A DNA stretch of 64,000 nt from Adiantum capillus-veneris (taxonomy: Eukaryota > Streptophyta > Polypodiopsida > Polypodiales > Pteridaceae): contig CM043957.1 of NCBI GenBank assembly GCA_014529385.2, forward strand, positions 88,703,381 through 88,767,380, read 5' to 3'. A model generated the notes under the pieces. It did no database searches, had not been told where the DNA came from, and saw only the letters and a list, made by a program, of their open reading frames with translations. The first letter of the stretch is position 1. Each line of letters starts with the position of its first letter. Positions 1-11,745 of this stretch are shown piece after piece. Position numbers and translations under genes: made by a program.

Positions 1-975
1 AGGAGGGCGGGGAGGCTTGTTTTGGTGAGCCCAAAAGGAGAATTAATATGAAAGGACAAGTTGTTCTAGAAGGGTCAACAAAAAACAACAAAGCAAAGTA
101 TGATGTCTATTCAGTGGGTTGAAGATATCCTTAGCCAAAAAGATACAACAGCTTATGGTTAAAGGTAATGCTCTCCTAATTGTGAAACAACTTCTTGGTA
201 TCTAGGCTTGTAAGAACAAAAGACTAAGATCCAAATTTTCTATCAATTGTAAGTTTTCGGGAAAACTCAAAGAAGTTCAACTGTATCATGTCCCTAAAAA
301 ACAGAATTGCATGAAGAAGCTTTTGGGGGTCATTTTGCACATGGGCTAACATTTTTTTTTTTTTTTGGCTAGTTGGATATTTTTGGCTAAGTATGCATGT
401 GGATGTGCAACATTCGTGTAAAAGTTGCCACTATTGCCAAGTCAATGGAAACAAAAGGTTGTTGTATGAACCTTGATAACCAATCATTGCACGTGGTCGT
501 TTTGAAAAATGATGAATTGATGCTATGGGTCCGTTGCCTAGGATAGAAAATTCTAAAGTCTATATCCTTGTTGCCATAGACTATACATGACGAGATGGGT
601 AGAAGCACAAAGTGTCGCATGAGTAAATGAAAAGACAGTGAGCACGTTTGTCTATACCCAAATCTGTTTTGCAGGTTTGGTACACCTCTTGAAATTGTCT
701 ATGGTAATGGTCCATGTTTTAGAAAGGGCCTACTCATGTAAGCGTGCGATGAGCTCAAAATTCACCATAGACACAACACACCCTATTATCCACAATCAAA
801 TGTTTTGGTAGAAGAAGCCAATGGGATCATTGTAGAAATCATCAGAAAGATGGTGAAGAGTAAGCCAAAGTTATGGTATGGTTTGTTAGATGGGACATTA
901 TGGGCATTTAGCAAAACTTACAAGGATGCTACGCACTTCACCCCATTCCACTACGTGTATGGCAAGAAGCTTTGA
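1..975 (+). pseudogene. Ty3/gypsy RNase H-integrase remnant
   Basis: Decayed pol fragment of a Ty3/gypsy retrotransposon, cut by the window start. Bases 60-210 translate to RNase H-like pieces (LEGSTKNNKAKYDV, then VKGNALLIVKQLLG). Bases 390-470 give the zinc-binding end of integrase (CKSCHYCQVNGNKRLLYEP). Bases 781-825 give PYYPQSNVLVEEANG, the region around the catalytic Glu of the integrase core, and the end at about 960 reads FHYVYGKK. Several stops and frame changes separate these blocks, so no protein can be made. The order RNase H then integrase is the Ty3/gypsy order. No LTR of this element is visible in the window. Confidence 0.75.
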
Positions 976-999
976 AACCAATTGAATTTCACATTACTA

Positions 1000-1300
1000 C
1001 TATAACACTTACAGTCTATGTGCTTTGTGCAAGCATGGAACACTAGGTTCCTAGCAATTGCCAAAGCACTCTAACTATTAATAAAGATGCTAGTGGCAGA
1101 TTTTGTCCAATATCCAAGTCTGTCAAAAGGTGTCTGAGCAAAACGCACTAAACAATAGATATGAAAGCTACCCTATACTCGGCCTCACAACTAGAAGTGG
1201 TCATTGTCACGGTTACTTCTTGCTCAACCAAGATATGCTTGAGCTACCAAGTATAAAACAAAATCCTCTAGTCAACACTGGTATGGCATAGCAACTAGCC
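1000..1300 (-). pseudogene. Ty1/copia RNase H C-terminal remnant (antisense)
   Basis: Read on the minus strand, this stretch carries the end of a copia RNase H: a block resembling the SxAEAEY region near 1150-1200 and the downstream block SALAIARNLVFHACTKHI near 1020-1075. A stop replaces the Gln of the usual DSQSA, and frames are broken. The same block occurs on the plus strand near 63515-63570 as SALAIARNINFHACTKHI, so both window ends hold members of one copia family in opposite orientation. The plus-strand open frame here is only its shadow. Confidence 0.6.
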
Positions 1301-3814
1301 AAATTTGAGTTTGAAAAATCATGTAAATTGGAAGAATTGATTTTCCATTGGGATAAAACAAGCCAAGATATATATAGCACCATTCAAGTAGTGAAGATAT
1401 TCATTTAGCTATCTTCCAATGCCTAGACCCTCAGCTATGCATTAATCTTCTCCCCTGTGAGATAGTAAATTTACATCTAGCCTTGTAATGCATAGATGAA
1501 TAAGGTAGTCAAGATCCTACTAATAGAGTGTGGTATCAAAGTAATCTCCATTATCAAGAAGAATAAGATTCAAACCTCTCTTTGTAAGTGCTAAAAACCT
1601 ATGTATGGTGAATAAGGGGAAAACAATGAGGTGGGTGGGTACATAATTGCTAAGCCAAGTCCAACTAGTAAGACAAAGGAAGAGGTGCCAAGTCATCAGC
1701 AAAAATTAGACTTCTAAGCCACCTCCATAAAGTAAGTACGATGCCACATCCATAGAAGAGGGAAAAGGGAGAGGATGCCAAGCCAGTACCAAAGAATAAG
1801 GCTAAGACAAAGACAAAGAAAGACACAAGGAAGAGATAACAAAAAGAAAGATAAAAAGGTAGAGGTTGTAGTAGAAAAGAAATATTTTCATAGAAACAAA
1901 AATATACAAAGGAGAAGGAGTCTTCTCATTTCCAACAAAAAGGTTTCCACCCATAGTAAGTTCCAAAGTATCACATACCCCAATGTTTTTGGAGTAACCC
2001 TAGAAAGCCCTTGGCATCATCCATGAACTCCAAGAAAAACAAAGAAACCCCTGGCTATGACTTTGTACATAGTCTTTTTTCACATTATATTAGAGCTTGC
2101 ATTTGCATCTTGTACATCAGCTTTTAAGTGCCTTTCAACAAATCTACTTCATATGGCATGTCATGGAGAAAGAAGTAACAAAAGGATCAACTTTTTCCAT
2201 TTTTCATATCATTTGTCATTTTTGAGGTGTACAAAAATACATGCATAGAGTTTTGTGTATGGCAAGTTGTAGGCAAAGCATGGAAAACTTGCTTCTATCT
2301 AATGGTGCATTAGGGCAATTAAGAAGCAAAAAGAAACAATTCACCAACTATGTAAAGGAAGAAGTGCCACAACCCTCTTGCAACCGTTCTGATTTTGTAA
2401 ACTGTATAATTAGTGATGGGCTTTTCAAAATTTAGCCTTCGAGCCAAAAAACCAAGAGGTTCATAAACTGCAACAATGCATTTTTATTTCACTTCCCCTC
2501 CATATTCAATGAACAAAGTACCGCTTGTATAGGTAAGAGAATATGGCATTTAGTGACCTCATATGTACTAAAAGATCTTCCATATGTTAGAATTTAGAGT
2601 AAAATGCAAGGAGTGTAGTTAGAACCAAATGGACAGTGCCCTCTAGTACATCTTTGTAGGAGACCTTGTTTCCTCTTCTTCTTAGGACCTGCAAGCCAAT
2701 GAAAAGTATTCAAATTTTTGTCACACTTTCCATAGGCTGGCATTCTAGTACACTTAAGCTTTAAAATCTATGAAATCTATAGTCTTATTATAGAGAATTT
2801 TCACTTTCATTAACAAATTTTTTTCTAATAATGGATGTAAAATGAGCTACTTAAAATTTGGAATGTATAGAAGAAGGTTGAACGTCACAAGATCAACACA
2901 AATCTCCTTGCATGTTAACATGCAAAACCAAGACCTCCTTAATTGACCTCTTGCTATTGTATTCTTCCTTCCTATCATGGAGGGAGTGTTTACTTGTGGA
3001 CATTTTATTTCTCGTGCTTTGCTGCATGATTCTCAAACTTTGTATGGCTATGGTTGTTGAAATCCACCTATTTTGCTTATCGTATGTGTTGTAGGTGAGA
3101 ACAGATTCAATAAAAAGACAAATCATTTGATTGCGTAGAGACTGCCATAACTGAGAGCTCAAGAGTGGAGGGAAGAGAGAAGAAAAAAAGGAAAAAAAAA
3201 AATCAAAACCAAAATTTTGCAATGTAAATGGATAGAAAGAAGAGTAGTTTAAGTGAAAGCCGCATATTCAAACATTGGCATTTGAAAAGGACATCACTGG
3301 TTGTAAATAGAGGTGAAAGGGGCCTCTAGTGAAATGGAGTCGAAATTGATAGTTGGGGGAGATTACCTCTTCACCTCAAAAAATAGACACTTACATGACA
3401 CTCTCTCAAAAAGAAATATCAATCTTAGAATCCAAACCTATCTTGAAAAATGAGGATTTGGTAACAGAAAGTATCCTCTCATTGGTTGAGAGAACTCTCT
3501 CCCTACATGATAAAACGTGAAAAACTGCTCTCAAACTTCCCCTATTGTGTGAAAGCCATAATTCCAATGGTCAAACTATGCACTCTCTCTCAATGAAAAA
3601 TATTGTGAGGGTAGAAAATTCTTAGAAATCATGTTGCATGTAAATAGTGGCCTCCGCAAAGATTGCATCACATTCAAAATAAAGCTGACCACTAGAACCT
3701 ACTTTTATATGGTACTCATGTCGTGACCCAAAGCCTATGCCACCGAGCTTAAATTCACGAGAAGTGCAAGCCCAATATCTACTTACATAGTGGTGCACTC
3801 TCTCATCTCAGCAT
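1301..3814. other. No gene recognised; possible copia primer site
   Basis: About 2.5 kb of AT-rich sequence with only short, unconvincing frames. A TGGTATCAAAG at 1531-1541 resembles a weakened initiator tRNA-Met primer site and could mark a decayed copia leader, but no LTR or gag is visible around it. Nothing else can be supported. Confidence 0.3.
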
Positions 3815-3851
3815 CATTAGGATTTGTTTGGGGTCTTCTTGGGCCGTTTAA
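3815..3851. repeat. 37-bp direct repeat, left copy
   Basis: CATTAGGATTTGTTTGGGGT and the following 17 bases recur at 11709-11745 in the same orientation with one mismatch in 37 (GGGCCG against GGGCCC). The two copies bracket the accessory pseudogene region. Similarity does not obviously extend past the 37 bases on either side. Confidence 0.6.
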
Positions 3852-4298
3852 ATTAGACGCTTAGTGAAGTGCTTAAAATGCTAATGAAGGTTTGACCAAG
3901 CTAATGGCCTAGGCCTGCTAATACATATTTGCATTTATTCTAAAAAGAAAATAGGTCTCGACATATCTAGTCACCAGATCCTCTCAGCTTTTTGGGCCTC
4001 CACATCCCTCCATGTAATTTTGGGTGTTAGTGCAGTCCCACATATCACTTCCCCATTTTTATTTGAAAAATATCGTCACTTCTCCCTCCCCCCTTTTGGA
4101 GGTGTTGCAAATGTATTTCTCTCTCTACACCCTCTCTCTAAAATGAGTTCAGGGAGCTATGCTTGGGTATAGGCTCCTTTTGCCTTCTGTAGAAGCCATA
4201 GCCTGCAGATCTGAAGCTCCTCTACCTCCCTCACTCTCTCCACCCTCTCTGTCTCTCATGAAATAGCTCACCATAGCTCTTTCTCTCTCTATTGTGCA

Positions 4299-7298
4299 TT
4301 GGTGCAGATCTTTACATCCTTGCAAGCTCCATCTCCATCTTCATTGGCATCTCCACCTCCACCTCCATCTTCATCTCTAGCTCCATCTCTAGCTCCAGCT
4401 CCAGCTCCAGCTCCATCTCCATCTCCATCTCCATCTCCACCTCCACCTCCACCTCCACCTCCACCTCCACCTCCACTTTCACCTCCATCTCCATATCCAT
4501 TTCCATATCCATATCCAGTTGCATTTGCACCTTCATATCCATCTCCATCTCCAGCTACAATGGCTATGCAAGACATCACCAACAAGCCTTTGAAGTTTAG
4601 ATTACATGTCAATTTGGACCGCGAGTATGCAACTTTGCAAAGCAATCAAGACAGTTGGTCTATTTTGATGGGCATGCTACGATTGCAAGGGAGTAAATCC
4701 ATTGACCTTTGGACAGATGGTGCAATTTACCCCCTTGATCCTCACAGACAGGTGCATCTCCACCATTCCACAACATCATGTAGCTCTTACGCTTTTTGGG
4801 TGATGGCTATCACAAATTGTTAGGCTATTTCCAGAGGCTTTACACTTTGTACTTGCAAGATCTCTCAACACGTAATGAAATTCAAACAAAAGTAGACATG
4901 GTGCCAGTCGCAAACTTAGTTGAAAACGAACAATTTTGGGCATCATCCTTGACAACAAAGGAGCAACTCATGGTGCAAATAGCGGAAGTAAGGAAGCAAC
5001 TTGCAGAGAAAAAGGTGAAGCTTGACAACAATAAAAAAAACATCGATCTGGTCATAGAAAATTACATGCATCTTCGGCATTCAACTTGAAATCTCAGACG
5101 GCACATCAACCACTTTACTCACCTTCCTATGGGATTCAAAAAGTGACAACAAAAGCGTAGGGCAATGGGGCTCCTTGCTAAACTTGGAGGCGCTCATAAG
5201 AGATGTGTGCACCAAACAAGGTAATTGCAAGTTGTAAGAGTGAAACTTGTTAGTAGAATTTAGTAATTGACTCCTTATTTATTTGCTTTTTGTAGAAAAT
5301 GTGTGGAAGCAGCTCTAGGTTGCAACAGTACCAAGGAGTCGGTGAAGGCATCCATACTTCGGCACGTAGTTGATGAGAAAGAAATTCTAAATACGATCTT
5401 TGATCTTGCACGTGCTACATTGCAACAATCCCTTCATAAAATACTGCTCAAGGAATTTTAAAATATTATCCCCCCTTGCGACATGCTTATAGTGTGCGAC
5501 TCAGCCGGTACCATTGATAAGGGGTACAGAGCATTATATACATGCATCACATGGTGTGTATGCAGAAAGGGAATGTCTCAATCAATGTTATCAACCCAAT
5601 ATAGTATGGCTATGGCAAGAAAAACCTCAAACAATGACGTTTCAACCCTACTAGATGGCAACATGCCGACGTCCTCAAAGAGTTTTGTTTACAACTGGTT
5701 CAACAATGTTTACTTGAAGTAGAAGCGCTAAAAAGAGCTATGATCCAATATTACGATATCACAATAGAGGAGACATGTGGAAAGGCTATATATGTATTGA
5801 AATTAGATGAATGCCAGGTTGTTAAAGGCCGGAGGGTGGAGCTCACAAGCCTCACACTCATGAGCAGGGCATTGATGGGAAAGGGGTTAGAACGTGAAGA
5901 GGAGGCCGAGTTTCTTGACAGGAACGAAAAAGGAAATATTTTTATGGGGTGCAATTAGAGAAGAACATATGGTGGCAAGTGGCATAGGCACTCCCACACA
6001 AAGACCATGAAAATTTGAGGTGGTATTTCAACCATGAAGGTATTCAATTGGAAATAGATCGACAATGCAATGGGGAACTCCTCAATTTCCCTGAGAATGG
6101 AGACTTTAAAACAGGTGGCACCTTGGTGGTGACTTGAAGACCCTAAAATGCATGGTGGGCACTAAGGGCAGTGAAAATACTTTATTTCCATGCATTTTTT
6201 GTTACCATGCAAAGATGCCTAGGGATGTATTGGGGAAGGGCACGAGGGGGTCAGAAGAGCAAAAGTTCGTTAGCAAAGAAGGTGCTAGGATCCCAAACAA
6301 GAATCAAAAGGCCAAAAGGGGCATGTGTGGTTCAATGGCATCATGACTTGCGACCAAAGCAAGCCACCATCTGGTGCAGAGGAGGATCCAAATTGGCATC
6401 CCATTCTTTTAGTTCCCTTAATCGAGTACATGTGTGTTCCTTATATTTGAGGCTTTGAACTTTGGAAAAGTTGCTAATGCTCCACATAGATTATGCATGG
6501 AAAATGGAGCCAGAGTTGCGGCGGTGAGAGGAGTGCATTCGAGCGCTTGAAACGACCTTGTCATCGGTGGGGCTTCACACCAATGCAATAACCCTCTCAA
6601 GGGACCTCAAGAACCCAACAACCACACAAGATAACCCTAATAAGATATGTATGGGTGGTGAAAAGGCAAGAAACTTTCTTTCAAACTATGGTGAGGATCA
6701 AAGCCATACTCCTTTTCAGATATGAAAGCAAGTGTGTGACATACCAACCTACCTTGGAAATGAGGCAGCACTAGGGATGAAGAGAGCACGTGTGTGAGAA
6801 GCATGCGATGAGGTGACGAGGCCTCTTGAGCTTCCAAACCTGACTGAAGATGAGATACAATCATTCAAGGTGTCTATAAATAAATTCATAGAGCTAACGG
6901 TCAATGCATGGAGCGAAACCTATATCACACATTACATGCATATCTTGTTTTCCCATGGTCCATACTTTCTTGATGAATATGGATCCCTTGTGCTCTACAG
7001 AAATCAAGGGATGGAAAGATAACACTATCAAGCAAAGGATGCCTATCTCAAGAGCACTCAGCATGGTGGCGGCAAGATCCATAGCAACACGTTTTACGAG
7101 TTGTTCAATTGGTTCTACCGTGCACTAGCCACTAGGAAGAAGCAAAAGACAAGGGGAAACTTGTCTCTTAAGTGCCATATTATGAAAGTGTTGAGTGATC
7201 GAAGAACGCAAGGATACCATGGGTCAAATGCAAGCAAAAGAGCATCAGTGTGGCGGAGAAGTCAACAAAGAGTAGGGCGTGTGTGGCTTCTCATGTAG
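4299..7298 (+). pseudogene. Degraded multi-frame gene, transposase-like C-terminal half
   Basis: A chain of partly open plus-strand frames with shifts and stops. It starts with a Pro/Ser-rich tract (4299-4560). A coiled-coil segment follows (4930-5070, around KEQLMVQIAEVRKQLAEKK). A likely intron then lies at about 5220-5294 (CAAG/GTAATT to TTTTGTAG), joining frames around RDVCTKQ and KCVEAALGCN. Near 6134-6230 a KTLKCMV...PCIFCYHAK block has a CxxC pair. At 6920-7125 the text reads THYMHILFSHGPYFLDEYG, then NQGMER, a stop, and FYELFNWFYRAL. This last block resembles the C-terminal part of transposase-derived proteins found in several eukaryotic lineages (KDZ-superfamily-like). That family call is tentative. 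At least five breaks make it non-functional. Confidence 0.3.
4327..4560. repeat. Imperfect hexamer tract (TCCANC/TCCACC)
   Basis: Short-period repeat of TCCATC, TCCACC and TCCAGC units. All frames of both strands are open here (poly Pro/Ser, poly Ser, Gly/Asp, Glu/Met), so open frames in this tract are not evidence of coding. A run of about ten TCCACC-type units lies near 4436-4478. Confidence 0.9.
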
Positions 7299-7413
7299 TA
7301 AAGTTTGTAATTTCCACTTTTTGGAGAATATTAATGAGAAATTATAACTTATGTAAAAGTTGGGTCCTATAAATATCAAAGTGAGTTTTTAAAAGTGTTT
7401 TATAAGTTCGTGA

Positions 7414-7415
<2 letters not shown>

Positions 7416-7461
<46 letters not shown>
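7416..7461. repeat. (CT)n microsatellite
   Basis: About 23 uninterrupted CT units, about 30 bases upstream of the possible start of the H3-like pseudogene. CT tracts are common in plant 5' leaders, but here this may be coincidence. Confidence 0.95.
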
Positions 7462-7466
<5 letters not shown>

Positions 7467-7490
7467 CTCCTCCCTCTCTCACCTCTAGCC

Positions 7491-8602
7491 ATGGAAACCA
7501 ACAACTAGGGAACAAAAAGCATCCCAAAAAACTTGGCCAACATCACAATTGATCAGTTATTTGATTGTTTTGATCCACTCCCACATGCTCAGAGGTCAGC
7601 GATACCCAACATCGAGCAACTACAGTAGCTAAATGCAAAGGCAGAGGGCTTACGAACTGAGAGAAAGATTTAGGAGAAAACAAAATTTGATCAAAATCAA
7701 CAAGATACCCAAAGGTTAAAGGTGCAAGAGTTTTATGGTAAAAAAGATAAGTATCTGTTCGTAGAGGCAAGGATAACTTACAAGGCACTCCAAGAGCTAG
7801 GATACCCATGCGACAAGATTGTTGAGATCTTAAACATAGAGATCACTACAAAGTACAAGAGACGTCGGGAGCAGAGGCCTTGCACAGATGCACAACTACT
7901 CATGGATGAGCAGGTGGTCAAGGTCACAAAGAAGATTTGTCATAGCACCATTCGAGAATAATTTGAGAATTTCTTGCAAGACAAAAGGATGAGGGAAGAA
8001 GAACGATGAAGGGCAAGGGTGGAAGAGGCAAGACGCCTTGCAAGGGAGAGAGAAGCAACAAAGAAGAGAGCGGAGGAGGAAAGGGCCAAGAAGGACACCC
8101 AAAAGAGACTCCCTAGAAGAGTCCAAAGAAGGCCAAACAACCCCCAGCTAAAGAAGCAAGTGAAAGTAGTCATGCACCAAAAGAAAAGATGGTGAAGAAG
8201 AGGAAGAATCCTCGACAAACTGCAGAGGAGGCCAACTAGAGTGATGAGAGACGCAAGAAGTACTGCAACGATAATGTCCCCTGGGCTAGCATTGCCAAGC
8301 CTCCACTACCACCACCATCTCTCAACAAGAAGTGTCGCTGGAGACCTGGCACATGTGCATTGCATGAAATCCACAAGTATCAAAAGAGTACAGGGCTTAT
8401 AATCCCTAAGTCCCCATTTTCACGGTTCGCGAAAGAGATTATGGATGAGTACTCAGATAGTGTGACCAGGGTTCAAGCAGCGGCACTAGGTGTATTACAA
8501 CAACACTCTTGTAGAAATCTTTCTCGCTATCAATGGTTTGTAGAGCTGCAGCCACAAGGGAATCCATGGAATTATGTCCCTCTGGCAAGGCGAGTGTATT
8601 GA
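7491..8602 (+). pseudogene. Histone H3/CENH3-like pseudogene with long basic N-terminal region
   Basis: The 3' part encodes a histone H3 fold. RWRPGTCALHEIHKYQKSTG (8336-8395) matches the H3 alpha-N region. IIPKSPFSRFAKEIMDEY (8399-8452) matches alpha-1. RVQAAALGVLQ (8468-8500) matches the start of alpha-2. The frame then shifts. An alternate frame gives LVEIF near 8510-8525 and HGIM near 8566-8580, where H3 has LVGLF and TIM, and PLARRVY ends the piece at 8602. IIPKSPF in place of canonical LLIRKLPF, Trp in RWRPG and a loop 1 one residue longer point towards CENH3 rather than canonical H3. Upstream, from an ATG at 7491, runs about 270 codons of coiled, Lys/Arg/Glu-rich sequence with stops at 7506, about 7960 and 8008 and a shift near 8105. 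The family call for the fold is fairly secure. CENH3 versus divergent H3 is open. Confidence 0.6.
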
Positions 8603-8633
8603 TGATGGGAGCAGAGGAGTAGTGCACTTAGAA

Positions 8634-9384
8634 CTAGGTCTTGTGATTGGGGTTCTCTGTATCACAACCCCCAGCATATATTGAAAGGATAGAGAGGGCT
8701 TCTTCTTGATGTATCTCAAGGGAGTGGGTAATGTCGTCAAGGAAGAGAAATTCTTGACCGTCCACTATAATTGGATGTAGGGTGCACAAGAGAAGCTTTG
8801 GGATCTCATCTTTGACATCCTCCCCTTCCAAAGGAGGCTCACCTTGGAGACATAGGAGGGCCAATGAAGCCTCTTCCTAGTTAGACATCTTCTCCTCTTT
8901 GGGCTCCGCCTCCTTTACAAGAGTCCTTGGAGATAGCTTCTTGCGGTCACTTGCTTTATCTTTTCCCTTGTTTTTATCAATTGCCTCCATCACCATCACA
9001 ACGAGAGCCATGTCCCACCTCAAAAATCCCGTGCCGATGTTCCCCATGCTTAGGTCTATGAGGTTGTCCTCCTCTTCTTCTTTGTAGTGTTTCTTGGTGA
9101 GCCCTTTCACCCTACCCAATAAAAGCAGAAACTATTGTCTTCTCTAAAGGTGTGCTTGAGGAGATCAACCGGCACCCACGAACCTTCTTCATCTTCAAAA
9201 TTGATGGATTACTCTCCTTGTGTGTCTCCATGTCGGATGTAAGTGCTTCAAATGCATCATCATGTAGATCGATGATAGCCTCCGTGTTGATGGATACCTA
9301 GAACATGGCGCTAAGCTTCTCCATCATGTGTCTTAGGTCATGCACAAGGAGTTGGTCAATGAGGGCTTGATTAGAAGCAACCAT
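8634..9384 (-). pseudogene. Unrecognised pseudogene, convergent to the H3-like copy
   Basis: Reading leftward from an ATG at 9384 (MVASNQALIDQLLVHDLRHM), a coherent acidic protein-like text runs to 8634, with one frame change near 9115, a stop near 9297 and another at 8877. It contains a charged stretch (KKHYKEEEEDNLIDL near 9060-9100), a Lys-rich segment (DKNKGKDKASDRKK near 8940) and an acidic end (VDGQEFLFLDD near 8740). I recognise no domain. It lies tail to tail with the H3-like pseudogene, 31 bases apart, so the two may have travelled together. Confidence 0.35.
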
Positions 9385-10257
9385 TCTTACTGGCGGAGTG
9401 CAAGGGACAATTGCATGTGCTTGGGGATGGATAGAGCAAGTTAGCTGTGGCGAAGATGAGAGAAGCTCAAAAACAAGAAAGTGACTTTAAAATGGGCCTT
9501 GCAAGTTGGTTGTAAAGGAGACAATTAAAAAAATGACACTTTAAAAGACTTAAAATTTCAGGTAATTAAAATTCAAATGTTCTCTTCCACGGATAGCTCG
9601 GGGCTATGCTGCGTAATATTACAGTCCAAACACCACAATTTTAAATACCACCAACTCCACCACCCACCACAACTCTAAAGTCACTTAACACTTCTAAAAT
9701 TGAAAATTAGACATTCTCAAATAAAAAATTAGGGATGTATCACATTAATATGAGAGTATTACGTTGCAATGGTAATTGTTTGTTTGATATGGATACGTCT
9801 AGGGAAGGGGACGCTCTTACAAAGAAAGGCCCTCTCCTTTCTCTTACGCAAAGGGTTGCCACCGATTACAAACGAGTAGTCTATCTTAAGCTCAAACCTA
9901 AGCGCCAAGTACTCCCTTAGATTTTCCATATTCCAATCAGCATTGACGACCATGTCCCACACTTCCTCTTGCTTGTACACATGCACTTCAGCCTACTCCA
10001 TATCAGAGATGTTATTGATGTTCCATCCTTAGTAATCCACATGATAGGCATCCGATGAACATCGTCTACCTTGAAAAAAAGAAGAAGATGCAGAGGCATA
10101 AAAGATCGTGAGGCCAGCTTCAAGATCACTAGCTGCCGTGCACAAAATCTCTACCTTCTCACAAAGCTTTTCGAGCCCGCTATGAGACCCTGAGACTAAC
10201 ACATGCAACTCTCCACCCATCCTTGTCATATATAGGCTCATAGCCTACTAAATATGG

Positions 10258-10459
10258 CACCCCTTGACCGCATGTGAGTCTTGGCCCCTGGCCATGGCAC
10301 TTGGTTTGACATTACTCACCCCTTGCAGAAGCATTTTTGTCCTTGGCCAGGGCTAAGGGCCAAGACTCACATGCAGTCAAGGGGTGACATACTTAGCAGG
10401 ATATGAGACTATATGTGGCAACCCTTGACCGCATGTGGGTCTTGGCCCTTGTCTTGACA
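10258..10459. repeat. Inverted repeat plus third direct copy
   Basis: Arm 1 (10258-10294, starting CACCCCTTGACCGCATGTGA) is the near-perfect reverse complement of arm 2 (10344-10386), apart from one base and a short insertion in arm 2. A third copy (10419-10459) repeats arm 1 in direct orientation with a few changes. The 49-bp spacer between arms 1 and 2 is the gypsy boundary-like segment. This may be LTR debris rearranged into a foldback. Confidence 0.7.
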
Positions 10460-11510
10460 CCCGTATGTCAGATCACCTAATCTAGCCTACACACCACCTT
10501 GCAGCCTCTAATAATCCCTCAAACCTCGACCTCCTTCACCTCAGATTCCTACACATCGCGACCCTTAGACACTCAGAACCCTACGTCATTCCTTGCATCG
10601 CTCATCTTAAATTTTAAAAATGACATTTCATATGTAATAAACCCACCAATCCCTCAATCCCACATAGCCGTTGAAGGTTGCATTTGTCCTCCTCCCCATA
10701 CGTAAAAAGTTGCATAGCTTCATCCGCACCATTCCCCATCGTGGTCTTGGATAATAAGAACATTGCCTTTCACAACAAGTGGATTGGTGTTTTGTTGATT
10801 GCAGTAGCTAGGTAGTGCAACTAATGGATTCTCCTTGCAAGCCAACTATGTTGAACAAAAGGCAACATATAACGTAGCCACACCAAAATAATCATAGTGG
10901 CAAGCTATGTACACCCCCATGATTTAAATACCGGATAAGATGTTGAAGTCCGCATTAGATTGTCAGTGGGAAAGCCCATGTTGAAAGTTTGTGCCAAGAT
11001 GCATCCGGTGCCTCGGACAAAAGGATTTTTTGGACTTTGATATATGACCAAACTTGACATATATACAAGAGACCATTTTGAGAACATCATTCTCACACTT
11101 TGTACACTGTACACTTAAGCTTTATGAACAAGATTTAGGACTCGGGTCAGTTGGGGGGGGGTGGGGGGGGACTCTCCACTATTAACAACATCCCTATACA
11201 ACGTGCGTTCTCAAGAGGGTACTTAAAAAACCCCTTTGTTAAAATGTTCTCATGAATAAATGAACCCCTCTTTTGATAATTTGATAGTCTATTTTTCAAA
11301 ATGGATAAAAAAAACCCTGTTATTAATGTATCTCTGTTAAATTTTTCTTAAATTTTCAAAAATAAAAAACCTCTCCTATTGAGCTCACGTGTGGTATATT
11401 ATACAATGGATATGCCGGGGTTTAGGAAAGGGTGAAGGGATTAAGAGTTGTTGGCATTATGGCATGCATCATCAATGTGCCACCCTTCTGATCTAACGAT
11501 GAATAGATTA

Positions 11511-11650
11511 AGCCTCCTACACTACTATGTTCTCCACGCATTATTGTGTTCTCATCTCCCTGTGATTCTCAATGGTCTCAAGCCTCCCTAAACTACAATG
11601 TTCTCCCTGCACTACCGTGTTCTCATCTCCTTGCAAATCTCTATAATCTC
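11511..11650. repeat. Diverged 70-bp tandem duplication
   Basis: Two copies of a 70-bp unit (11511-11580 and 11581-11650), both starting AGCCTCC and sharing blocks such as TGTTCTCC and GTGTTCTCATCTCC. Copies differ at roughly a quarter of positions, so the duplication is old. Confidence 0.65.
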
Positions 11651-11708
11651 CCTTTTTCCAATCATCAAGTATTTCGGATTAAAGCTATGATTTAGGAATC
11701 GTTAAAAA

Positions 11709-11745
11709 CATTAGGATTTGTTTGGGGTCTTCTTGGGCCCTTTAA
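11709..11745. repeat. 37-bp direct repeat, right copy
   Basis: Second copy of the sequence at 3815-3851, same orientation, 7.9 kb away. Confidence 0.6.

Noticed and set aside
1103-1291. Plus-strand 62-codon frame
   Set aside because: It is the shadow of an antisense copia RNase H fragment. A similar shadow exists opposite the copy near 63294-63575.
4289-4645. Overlapping long frames on both strands (Gly/Asp-rich, Ser-rich, Glu/Met-rich)
   Set aside because: All arise from the TCCANC hexamer tract, which is open in every frame.
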